Shown here piece by piece: positions 1 to 10,293 of a DNA stretch of 64,000 nucleotides. This stretch comes from Bimuria novae-zelandiae CBS 107.79. Lineage: Eukaryota > Ascomycota > Dothideomycetes > Pleosporales > Didymosphaeriaceae. The notes under the pieces were generated by a model, which was not told where the DNA came from, searched no databases, and worked only from the letters and a program-made list of their open reading frames with translations. Made by a program: the position numbers and the translations under genes. Position 1 is the stretch's first letter; every line of letters starts with the position of its first letter. The DNA is taken from assembly GCA_010015655.1 (NCBI GenBank), contig ML976703.1, positions 167,905-231,904 of the forward strand, read 5' to 3'.

Positions 1-200
1 CTTTATAGTTAACTTATATATCTTCTATACGAGTACGTTCTTTTATATAAACTAATAGTTATCTTACTTTATTATAAGATTAGATTATTTAGCCTCGCGC
101 TAAGTGTCGCATTAACTTATACTATTAAATAATCTGTAAAGCACCACGATACCTTACCGCCCTAACCCGGATCGGAACAAGGTGTGAGAGCCTCATAACA
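1..200 (+). mobile_element. LTR fragment, Ty3/Gypsy family A, cut by window start
   Basis: The first 200 bases are the reverse complement of the LTR seen at 9866-10293 and 16581-17006. Shared landmarks are the TATATAAGTTAACT-type stretch, the block around CACCACGATACCTTACC, and the terminus GAGAGCCTCATAACA, which matches the TGTTAT terminus of the other copies read backwards. It is therefore inverted relative to the full element downstream. Beyond base 200 the sequence is a transposase relic rather than retroelement interior, so this is a solo LTR or the 3' LTR of an element extending left of the window. Confidence 0.85.
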
Positions 201-239
201 TAAAGTAATAAAATTGCCTTAGCAGCAAACAAAGTAGCA

Positions 240-734
240 GGTAAGAAAGGTAGAGCTCTTTATAAAGGTACTAAAAAACTACAGATAATTAAGGAGTTCT
301 TTTCTTATAAGGAGTTTGTATATAAAGGAGGGAAAGGTATAAACGGTCTTTAGTACGCTAAGACTATCTTAAAGAAATAGGTGTTTCTATACTACTGCGC
401 TGTACGCGATCATAATTAAGGTGCTACTATTTATCTAGTGCAGGATAACGTACGCCTCCACACACTTGGCCTACGTTACTACTAGCCAGATATTAAGTGG
501 CTAGGAATTAAGTTCGCTCCTTAACCTCTAAATTTACCTAATTTACACCTAATTAAGCGCTGTTTTAGGCGACTTAAAAGTTATCTAAAGAGTTACAACT
601 ACCACTCTAGTTCTAAAGAGGCTAAGAAGGCAGCCGAAAAGTACGTACAAGATATATGGCAGCACGATGAGGAGATGAGGCAGTACATGGCCGAGAAGCT
701 TTATCCTACGTACTTTTACCATATTGCACACTAA
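240..734 (+). pseudogene. Tc1/mariner-type (DDE_3) transposase relic, C-terminal part
   Basis: One frame reads, with several TAG stops, LVQDNVRLHT, then LGIKFAP-stop-PLNLPNLHLI, then KRCFRRLKSYL, and ends in a lysine/glutamate-rich tail closing at TAA 732-734. The spacing matches the second half of the Tc1/mariner DDE domain: the x-DN-x-x-x-HT strand, the G-I-x-x-x-P-W-P-x-x-S-P-D-L-N-P-I motif, then a basic helix. The Trp and Asp of that motif are replaced by a stop and Asn, as expected from RIP. The N-terminal half is absent or unreadable. No terminal repeats were found, so the family cannot be named further. Confidence 0.7.
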
Positions 735-780
735 TGTGAGCAATCAGGTGGCCAGAACAACTTCATAGCATAGCCAGATT

Positions 781-1743
781 ATCTCAAAAGGCCTTATTTG
801 GGCGTATTTTTGATGAAATTTGATGCGATTAAGATGCCGAAGTTTTGGTGTTGCAACCCCTGCAAGAATCCCTGCATCACGTGAGTAACAGGCTTCTTGA
901 GCTTACCCTTTGTAGGATTAGCTGATTCCACTCGGGAACAATTATATGCCGTCTTTGACGCAATGGACAAGTCTCCCTTGCATCACGGCCGTCTCCTCTG
1001 ACCCTGCAGGATTGAAGTCCTCCTATGTGCCTTTGTCTGCCCAAGATTGGCTACCACGGATGCGAGCCAGGTGCCCTGCGTCGCAAATCTGTAAGTGGAC
1101 GCATAAGGCGGGTGAGTTGGCTCCTCACTGCCCAGCAATCTGCCGTTTCGCGCCGGCTATTATCGCTGCCTCACTGGCCAACGTCCTTCTCTTTCGCAAC
1201 CAGAGCATTGGTGGCTTGTTCAACGTGGCTGGCGCCACCCTGTCGGCTCTTTGGTCTTTCTCTTGCAATTCGTACAATGCTTTCCCCTACACTAATTGGT
1301 TTGACGCCCAACCATTCAACATTTCCGGTCTTCGGCATAGATTTGGATTGTGATAGCTTGCAAGGCGGGCTCACGGGGCCTTTGCAGTGCCACTCCGAAC
1401 GAGAGTAGTAAAATACTCTTTTTGGAGGTTTGCGCAACATCCCAAGTCTATCGTGCAGTGTCATAAGCGCTTTTCCTCAGCTGCAGCCGCATGTGCCAGG
1501 GTCGTGAAGTGGAGGACTGATCAGCTGAGACGCATGAACTTGATTTAAAGCCGGAGAACTCGGCCTCGGCTGCTTCTCTATCTCTACCACCCCAGACACC
1601 GGCGTATCAAAGCCGCTAAGGCGAGATCATGGAACAATTTCCCTCCCCGCGACAGCATATCCCTCGTTCTGGTCTTTCAGTCATCGCTAACAAGAAGACT
1701 GACACTAATACACCCATTGCAGAGTATTGGATGACCCCGGTGC
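781..1743. other. Intergenic stretch upstream of the NLR gene; nothing assignable
   Basis: Composition changes here from AT-rich repeat DNA to gene-like DNA. Open frames of 97-135 codons overlap on both strands around 946-1464, none with a recognisable domain and each contradicted by another. An ATG at 1629 opens a short frame that may be the first exon of the NLR gene, with a possible intron of the form GTCTTTC...CTAAC...AG, but I could not join it in frame to the conserved hydrolase domain with confidence. Confidence 0.5.
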
Positions 1744-4700
1744 TTGGACGGAGAGAGAATAAGTTTGCGCAGTTTTGTCCTCGTCCACGGGCTGGGTGGC
1801 CATCCTGAAGACACCTGGACCTACGATCCCAACCGGCTGCCCAGCGGTTTAGCATCATTGCTGCGCAGACCTGTGGCGGCTAAGGTTTTCTGGCCATTAG
1901 ACCTCCTTGCTCCGTCGCTTCCCAATGTTCGCATTCTAGCGTACGGCTATGACTCAGACCCGGTGCACGTTTTCGATAATGTCAGCCGCGTGAGCGTCTA
2001 TCAACATGCATCGAATCTCCTTCAGGATCTGGCTCGAGACGATGAAAGAGTTGAAGAGGTACACCACTGGTTTTCATCCGATTGATCTCAATATCTGACA
2101 CAGCTAGCCGGACCGGCCTATCATATGGTGTGTTCACAGCCTCGGTGGTATCTTAACCAAGCAGGTAAGTTGTGATCGGGGAGCTTTGAGTACTCCGTGA
2201 ATTGACACGTCGCAATAGTTGCTCGCACTATCTTCCGATGCCGAGTATAAGCCCCGTCTCCGCTCGATCCTCCCTGCGACCCATGCCATCATGTTCTTTG
2301 GGACACCACACCGTGGATCCGACTGGGCCGGCTTTCTGAAGAGAGTGACAATACTGGCGGCTGGCAGACGTGAAGATCGTGTCCTTCGGGCCCTGTCCGT
2401 CAACAGTGAGAGTCTTGAGAACTTGATGGATCGGTTTGCAAACATGCTCAAGGGCAACAAATTCCAAGTGCATACCTTCCTAGAGGGAAAAAGCGTAACT
2501 GACGTTCCAGGCTTGAACAGCAAGGTTCGTATCCCTAGTGAGAGCTACTCATCTCCTACTAAACGTGATTTCAGATCGTGGAGGAATTTTCTGCAATTAT
2601 CGGCGATGCTGCCGAGGAGCGCTACACCCTAGACGCAGACCACAGGTCAATGGTCAAGTACAGTGGTGTGGATGATCCCAACTATGATCGTGCCTTCAAA
2701 GTGGTCCGTGACTTCGTTCGGGAAATCCAGAGAACCCACGAGGGTTAGTCATGTTGTTAGAGCCTACGGTAATTGCAGATATCCTGACACCCTATTAGAG
2801 CAGAACAAGCTTCTGTGGTCGGTTCCGGCTCCCGTATCTCATTTCACCGGTCGAAGTGAAATTATCGAGCGTCTTCGAAACTCCTTTGGGTCGCCAAGTG
2901 CAAGCCCAGACGGTAGCCGCTACCATATTCAAGTACTTCGCGGCATAGGCGGCATGGGCAAATCCCAGACAGCACTGATGTTTGCTCAACAAGCTAGAAG
3001 CGATTATTCAGCCTGTATCTACATCGATGCTTCAAGCAACACAACACTTCAGCGATCTTTCACCACAATAGCCTCAAATATTACCCTCGCTTCTAGGGAA
3101 TTGCAAACTCAATCTGCATCCCACAACCCGCAAGAGGAAGGTGCCATTCAGCTCGTCAAGCGCTGGCTATCTCTTCGACCATCCAAATGGCTCATATTAT
3201 TCGATAACTATGACGCTCCTGATGAGATTGGCCTCACTTCTTATCTGCCTGAGCAAAGCACTGGTGATGTCCTTGTAACTTCGCGCCAGAACGAATCCGG
3301 AAATCTAGGGACTGCTATCGACCTTCCCCCTTTGGGCGAGGGGGATGCAACTAACCTACTCCTCTCGCTTGCCCGAGGCGGAATGCCTTGCGATGTGGAG
3401 CAAGTCCAACGGGCACAGGTCATTGCTAGCTTCTTGGGTTACCTTCCTCTCGGCCTTGCACTTGCAGGAGCTTACATGCGTGAGGACAACGACCGCGACC
3501 TAGAAAGCTATTACGATTGGGTCGACTCTCAGGAAGAAGACATACTGCAAGAAACGCTTTGTAAAAGCCCTGCACGACACTATCTCTCAGCGTACCAGTA
3601 TAGCGTTTTCGAGACATGGCAACGGACAATCAGCATGCTGGAGCGAAAACACCCCGAGGTCGCTCACTTCTTCCGGCTTTTGGCATGTTTTGATCCTATA
3701 CTTCTAGTCCCTGAACTTTTTGAACGGGCTACTCGACCCAAGTTTTATTGGACCTCGATAGGTACTTTGTCGCCATTGACACCGGAAAATGCCCACGTAC
3801 CCGGCTTTCTCCTATCTCTATGCACGAATCCACGCGGCGAATGGTCCCAAAGGAAGTTCAAGAGCACGCTGAAGAAGCTGGAGGACATGTGCCTAATTCA
3901 GAAGGAGTACTTTTTTGGGACCGCAGACGAGAGCATGAATATGGATTTTTACATCAGGATTCATCCGCTTCTTCATCTCTGGGCCATGGTGGACCTCGAC
4001 CCGGAAAGACGAAAATGCCTCACACTGAGGGCTCTCTGGACATGTCTCCACTCTATGCAGGACTGCGCCCAGGACACAGAGGATAGTCTACTTCAACCCG
4101 CCTCGGTCAGGGTACTCTCGAAGCATATGGATGATATGCGTCGCATAAAATATGCGGATATTGGTCAAAGCACAGCCATCATTAAAGCATGGATGACAAA
4201 TTTAAGGGAGACAGTGGGCATGAGGAGACCCGAGGAAGTCCCTCTCCTCCATCGAAGTAGCCAATACCAAACAGGGGCTGGCGGCATCTTCGATACTTTT
4301 CTTCAGTTAATTCTTGCCTTGCAAGACTTCCGGGCTCTCTTAGACAGGGTGAACTTCCCCGGGCTCGATCCCGAAGGTATCCTCGATCGTCTTCCTAGAT
4401 CCGAGTGGTATGATACCTACGCCGTCCTGATTGCATTCCAAGAACATAAAATGTTCGGGAAGAGCTGGATGGATTCCCGTGCCATCTTCCGAACCGCTCG
4501 AGAGTATTTACAAGGATCGTCAGAGTACACGAATCTACTACTGATGAACGCTGGAATTACCAATGATTGTATGGATCTCTCAATGCTTGGACATTGGGCG
4601 CCCTTCGTAAGAGACAGGATTGATGGCATAACGGACCCAAAGGTGAAGCTCGAGAACTCCCTACCCACCATAGCGGCTTGCGCACAATTAGCCATGTCAT

Positions 4701-5974
4701 TTATCTATGCCGTAGGGGAGGCCTTTCACAACAACACGAACTTTCGGGTTGACCCCATGAACTTCCCGGATAAGGAGAGAGGCGAAGCCGTCGAGATACA
4801 ATCGATAGTGGCCGATGTGGCACTGCGATGCCTTGAGATGCTAAATGCATACCAGAACGCTTTCGAGAGCGTTCCGTCGCCCACGGAGACTACCTTGTCG
4901 GCTTCTGTCCAGTGGCAGTTGCAGCTTGCCTTCGCTTTCCACTGTATTCGGGAAGGTCGCCCTGATGAAAGTGGACAAATCTACAAAGCTGCACTAAGCA
5001 ACATTGAGGTGCTAAAGGGACCGGAAGCAGCGAAGAGGGTCCAAGACCAGATGGAGTACGCCTTCAAAGCTCATCATGGGAAGGCAATTGATCAAGTTAT
5101 GGTCGAACGGGCTATCAAGAAACATGTTCCCTCACTGAAGAACACACAAGATAGCCGGGACCTTTTCTCGAGCGCTCTGTCCCTTTGGAGATTGGCTCTG
5201 CCCTCCGCCGATATCGAGAGAGAATTCCCGTCCCGAGAGCGAAGGGAAGAGTTCTTCCAGAGGCTCGCCATCACCAGAAAGAATAAATCGTCATCGTCTC
5301 GTGAAGACGAAAACATCCTAGCTATGCCCCCAGTCATCAACGCCGACGCTAAACGAAAGAGAAATCGACTGGATGAGTCGGATGAGGCAGGACCGAGTAA
5401 CACGGAGGCAACGACCCTCTTTCAACGAATCGACAGCATCGACTCTAAACTGCTTTTACTCTCAGAGAACCAAAATGCCATATCCAAAGTTGATAAAATC
5501 CAACACGGTCTTCTCACGCTCCCGAAAAGCCCTGTAGCAGACTACGCCCGGCGGAGATTCCATGAGCCCCGGACAGCCGCCCCCGAAGAAGCAGCCATGA
5601 CCCCCACCCAACAGTTTACGACAGCTTTGTATACCAAGAAAGAGAAACCTGCCATGTATGGAAGTCGTGGGCAGATATTTGTCAAGACCCTTACTGGGAA
5701 GTCTATTACGTTGCCATTCGAGCCAAGCCAAATGGTCGACCAGCTCAAGTCGGATATCCAGGATCGGGAGGGCATCCCGGAGGATTCCCAGAGAATCATA
5801 TTCGGCGGCAAACAGCTGGAAGACGGACGTACGTTATCCGATTACAACATGTAGGTCTACCTCAGGGAAACGAATGATTGCCACCTCGTAGATTACATAT
5901 GCTAATTTGTGAACAGCCATAAGGAGAGTACGTTGCACCTCGTTATGCGGTTGCGTGGAGCACGAGAACGTTAG
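1744..5974 (+). CDS. NLR-type STAND protein: alpha/beta-hydrolase, NB-ARC, helical region, C-terminal ubiquitin
   Basis: Readable exons are 1744-2058, 2108-2164, 2219-2524, 2575-2743, 2799-5850 and 5917-5974, about 1,318 codons. Introns are 49-66 nt. The N-terminal domain opens [15 protein letters not shown] and carries the serine-nucleophile elbow VHSLGG (about residue 116), then [11 protein letters not shown], as in SesB-like serine-esterase domains of fungal NLRs. NB-ARC follows: P-loop GIGGMGKS (about 331), Walker B-like [16 protein letters not shown], and [11 protein letters not shown]. About 700 residues without recognised repeats lead to a basic stretch (KRKRNR) and then a full ubiquitin fold from about residue 1241. 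The family is used for non-self recognition and cell death; the hydrolase is presumably the effector, which is inference. The true start is unresolved: an in-frame TGA lies at 1732 and no in-frame ATG precedes the domain, so a missing first exon or a 5' frameshift is possible. Confidence 0.85.
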
Positions 5975-7130
5975 GGGGTTCAGTGGCGTTGCTCCTATAA
6001 CGTCCTCCGTAGTACAGTATCCGAGGCATTTAATTCATAGTAGTTCTAGTCAACAATTGGGTAGAGAGATGTGACAGTGTGGTTAGAGTATATAGCTCCC
6101 ATGCTGTGTTAGGAAGAATCTAGCTCACAATCTGGCGTGCACCGATACCTATGCGAAGCTTATTATATCTTGTCACTCGAAGCATTCAGTTGGAGAAAGA
6201 ATAGCAGAGACTATAGTGCATACCCACGACAAATCCTTGGCATTGTATTTTTAAACCGCAGTAATGTCCTTCACATATGACTAAAGGCATATAAAATCAA
6301 CAAATCTTATCTGATGTCTGATAATCAGGCGCATGGCCGGCTAATTGTAGCCAGGTAGGCAACTGTTGCTATGCAGAAGCCACAGATGAATGGATTCAAG
6401 AAATCAACCCTCTGCCTTCCTAGCTTTTAAACTGTAGGTTATCTAGATTTTGAGAGATAGCAAAAGGGTACACTTTCAGCTTGTTTACTGCCCCTGTACA
6501 TACTGTAAGAAGCGCCAGCCCGGGGTTTCTTCTATTTAGTTATCGTGTGCCTACTTCGTTGCAAGAACTCATACCTCATGGTCGTATCCTTAAGCGACAG
6601 TGATGGGCTTTCCGATGTCTTTGCGCCACGAGGAGAACGAGAGCAATATAATGCTACTGCGGCTTGTGGTGTGGATTGATCGATAGGTCTCTGGTTAAAT
6701 AGCGTGTCAGGTTGTGCAACCCACGAAGTAACGCTATTGTAGGCAGAGGCTGCGCCAGGCTGACACGTGCCGGTGGCGTTGGCGGAGTAACAACGGCTTA
6801 CTGTTCTACACGTAGCTATCTGAGCGCGGCATTTGACTATTCAGGGCAAAGCTTACTGCCAAGGCTGCCACCTGGTGAGTCAGTTGTAGCCCTGTCACAT
6901 GCTTGACTGCTTAGGGGAGGGGAGGGAGGCATCATCCTCTACGCAGGAGACAGGCTCAGCGGCAACATAATTAGAGGCATTTACATGTGATGTTTAAAAG
7001 AGTAAAATACTTCCAAGTCGCCACCGCCAGCAGGGAGGGTGGCCAGTCCGCTCCAGCCATGACCTTGTAAATGTTCCAAAATGTATAGAGAACAGGTAGG
7101 TAGAGGTACATGTGGCGCAGCTTGTGACTT
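5975..7130. other. Gene-free DNA between the NLR gene and the AT-rich block
   Basis: Balanced to moderately AT-rich sequence. The longest open frame is about 64 codons (6712-6906) with no recognisable domain. I see no RNA gene, repeat or element terminus. Composition falls abruptly after about 7130, where the repeat block begins. Confidence 0.6.
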
Positions 7131-7504
7131 CGCCACTTTTTAAGCCTTATGTATTAATTATAGATAAAGCACGCTTAAAGCTATTAAAGAAGTAGTTTAA
7201 TAAAAATTTAGTATAGCTTAAGACTTAGTTTATAAGTAGCTTAGGATATGAAGAGACATACTAGGCACTCTTAAACAGGAAAAAAGTACTAAAAGTAGTA
7301 TAAAGAGATAATTAGATAGTATTATTTACAAGTACTATTACTAAGTATAAGTCACTTACCTTATCTTTAGCGCTAAGACGCGCTAAGACTACTTTAATAA
7401 TATTTATTACTAGCTTTTTAACTTATATAAAGGCTTTATTAACGTAGTAAGTTTTTTAAAAATAATAAAAAACTCTTTAAATCTATCTTTACAAATAACG
7501 CTAT

Positions 7505-7707
7505 TGTAATGAGATAAGCGCCCTGCTTACTAAGCCAATACTATGTGACTTTCCCACTATACCAAAAGGTATGTACAAGAACACCAAAGCTAGTGTATTC
7601 TTGTATAGTATAATATATATATAAGTAATGTTAGAACTAGTATTTAATCCTAGCTTCTATAAGCGAGTCGCCACGTATTCCTTTGCATACCACGTACTAT
7701 CGTTATA
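7505..7707 (+). mobile_element. Solo LTR, family B, copy 1 (RIP-mutated)
   Basis: A 203-bp unit starting TGTAATGAGATAAGCG and ending CGTTATA, flanked by the perfect 5-bp duplication GCTAT (7500-7504 and 7708-7712). It aligns along its length with 10766-10988, including the motif GCTTACTAAGCCAATACTATG. The terminal CA of the better preserved copy is TA here, a RIP-type change. No retroelement interior adjoins it, so it is a solo LTR left by LTR-LTR recombination. Confidence 0.85.
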
Positions 7708-8102
7708 GCTATTAAGTTATTGAAAATCTTAAAAATAATAAGTAACTATAATAAGCATAAGAGTAAAGTAATTTAATTTAATTAGACGTAAAAGTTACTA
7801 TAGTGTATAATAAGTTAAGAGGTAAACGTAGAAGCTACTATAGTACTTTCTACTAAATCTTATACTAAATAACTACTATAAACTCTTCTTTTACTTTTTC
7901 TTTCACGCTACTAAGCGTAGCAGCTATAAGTAATTCCTATATAACTTTATTAAGTAGTTATTTTAGTGTAGTAGCTAGCCTACACACAGCCCTAATAAGT
8001 AGATACAACTTAATAATATAACTATAAGCTAAAAAAGCAAGTACACGTTAATAAAGCTTTTTATAAAATTTTAATTTTATATAGTTTGCTTAGAAAGTAG
8101 GC

Positions 8103-8103
<1 letters not shown>

Positions 8104-8198
<95 letters not shown>

Positions 8199-8208
8199 NN
8201 NNNNNNNN

Positions 8209-8300
<92 letters not shown>
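8104..8300. repeat. TAA trinucleotide microsatellite with assembly gap
   Basis: Uninterrupted TAA/ATA repeats run from 8104 to 8300 except for ten N at 8199-8208. The real repeat length is unknown because the gap lies inside it, and any coordinate-based distance across it is unreliable. Confidence 0.98.
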
Positions 8301-8301
<1 letters not shown>

Positions 8302-8440
8302 GCTAAAAGCCTTATAATTACGTATTAAATAATTTATATTTACAGTATAGCTTTTAGCGTATTCCTTATACGTCCTTTAGCTATAGACTCTATTATTTAC
8401 CTCTTTATATGGCTAAAATTAAGCCTAAGTACTAGTAAAA

Positions 8441-8961
8441 TATTATAATTACGAAGAAGTACGACGGCACAGTAATCGTAAATTACGGAATAATAAAGGT
8501 CCACGCAGAAGGGCTAATAGGACTTAGCACGACAGTAGGCGGGACAGGATTAGGTTAGTAGTTATATAATTAGGATCCCGCTAAGAGAATAGAATTTAAG
8601 GAGAATACTAGCTTAGTAAAAGAACAAAAAAATATCTTACTAAAGAGTAAGTCTCCTAAAAGTCTAAAGGGATTCTAGGATATCGAGGAATAGGATAACT
8701 AGTATATAGTCTAGGGTACTCTTTATACCTTTCTTACTCTTTATAGTTAACTTTCTTAACACTATAAGTATATCTCTTATAACAGATTAGTAAATCTCCT
8801 AGTTAGTTATTCTATAGTTTATTATAGAATTAGATTATTTGTAAACCCTACAGTTATTATTTTAAGTTTTTAATTACTAAATATATTCGTAGGATACTTT
8901 ACCCTTGACCTATTCTTCCCTAACCTGGAACAGGCTTAGATACGTAAAAGCCCCTATAACA
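8441..8961 (-). mobile_element. LTR, Ty3/Gypsy family C, inverted copy
   Basis: Read backwards this matches the LTR at 19021-19495 and the fragment at 43050-43200: TGTTATAGGGGC start, the block TACGTAtctAAGCCTG, then AACCTATTCTTCCC-type sequence. It ends, on the plus strand, CCCCTATAACA at 8961. The distal end (TATTATAATTACGAA at 8441) is the RIP-mutated counterpart of TGTTACGATTACGAA. The two flanks do not form a target duplication. It directly abuts a minus-strand reverse-transcriptase relic, so the junction is a rearrangement or a deletion. Confidence 0.75.
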
Positions 8962-8964
8962 GGA

Positions 8965-9860
8965 TAGTGGGTACTAGTTCTTAATCATAGACTTATTTAA
9001 CTATTTATAATTTATATAAAGTTGCAGCTTACTATTCTTCTTAGGTACCTAAAGTATAGGAAAAGCCGTCGGACTTTAACTTTCTTAAATATACTATTTT
9101 GCTAGGTTTTTTCTTAAGTAATCTTATACTTCCTTTTCTTAGTCTATAAATATTAATTATAGTTATTTTATGCGAAGTTTCGTGCCCTTTACTAAAAGTA
9201 TTTTATAATTTTATTTTTAGTATTCTAGTAGTTCCTCTCCTTTAATTTTCTTAAAGAGTTCTGTAAACTTTTAGTATTCTAGCAGAATATTATTAACTTT
9301 TACTTTTACCTTAAGGCCTAAGTATTATACTTAGATTAGTCTTGCTTAGCCTAGATTCTCTTTTATAACTCTTATAATTTTAGTAGCTAAAAATTATTTA
9401 GTCCATCCTTTTATCCGCCCTACCAGAGCATCTAGGGTTAATAGCTATACTTTTTATATTTTTTATACGTTAGTAATTTTTAGCGTAGGTTTTTAGCTAA
9501 GTAGCTTTTTCATTTACTAATTAATAATAGGATTATGTTTAAGAAACTAATTATAACTAATAATTACTTTTAAGCTTCTAAGATCTAGTATTGTAAAGCT
9601 ATATTAGCTTTAGAATTTATCTAAACTAATAGGTCAGAGCGTTATTTCGAGGCATAATTAGCCTTTACTATATCCTTAGAATAACGTCCTATTTACTATT
9701 TTTACTTACACTAGTATCTCTTTATTTTTATAAAGCAGGTTATATTTTTTTACTATTTTAAGAGATATTAGATACCTAGTCGCTCCGGGGTCCATTAGCG
9801 CTATTACTTAATAACCATTAATTATAACCTTTTTAGTTAGTTGCACGTTATTTATGCCTA
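8965..9860 (-). pseudogene. Ty3/Gypsy pol relic: retropepsin and start of reverse transcriptase
   Basis: On the minus strand, around 9840-9750, one frame reads ALMDPGATRYLISL, the retropepsin active-site loop (normally A-L-I-D-S-G-A-T). Around 9150-8970 another stretch reads SPTAFPIL-x-VPKKNSKLQL, then INYK-x-LNKSMIKN-x-YPL, the conserved beginning of Gypsy reverse transcriptase. Stops sit where Gln or Trp codons are expected. The palm motif, RNase H and integrase are missing: the relic ends at the inverted family-C LTR and its 5' side meets the family-A LTR at 9866. Confidence 0.75.
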
Positions 9861-9865
9861 TTTTT

Positions 9866-10293
9866 ATATTCTGAGGCTCTCACACCTTGTTCCAATCCGG
9901 ATTAGGGCGGTAAGGTATCGTGGTGCTTCACGGATTATTTAGTAGTACAAGTTAATACGACACTTAGCGCAAAGCTAGACAATTTAATCTTATAATAAGG
10001 TAAAATAACTATTAGTTTATATAGGAGAACGTACTTACATAAAAGATATATAAGTTAACTATAAAGAGCATAATAAAGGAAACTATCCTATATATATATA
10101 CTTACTTTCCTTAGTTACTTAGTGCTACTAATTAATTAAGTAGTTACGTATCTTACTTTATTACTTAGTACTACTAATTAACTAAGTAATTACGTAACCC
10201 TAAAGCTAGTTCCTTAGCGTACTAGTTAACCTATTCCTTAGCTGCCTGTCCTTATAAGCGCCTATCTCCTATTATCTAATCCTAGTTTATAAT
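9866..10293 (-). mobile_element. LTR, Ty3/Gypsy family A, 3' LTR of the element on the minus strand
   Basis: A roughly 428-bp direct repeat of 16581-17006. Shared landmarks are GGCTCTCACACCTTG, GGTAAGGTATCGTGGTGC, the twin tracts TACTACTAATTAACTAAG and the end GTTTATAATA (GTTCGTAACA in the other copy, a RIP-type difference). It lies on the chromodomain side of the polyprotein relic, hence the 3' LTR. Confidence 0.85.

Noticed and set aside
946..1464. Overlapping open frames of 97-135 codons on both strands upstream of the NLR gene
   Set aside because: They contradict each other, show no domain, and lie in the transition zone; none can be preferred.
8104..8300. Regular repeat that might suggest a CRISPR-like or satellite array
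   Set aside because: It is a simple TAA microsatellite without spacers, and this is a fungal genome.
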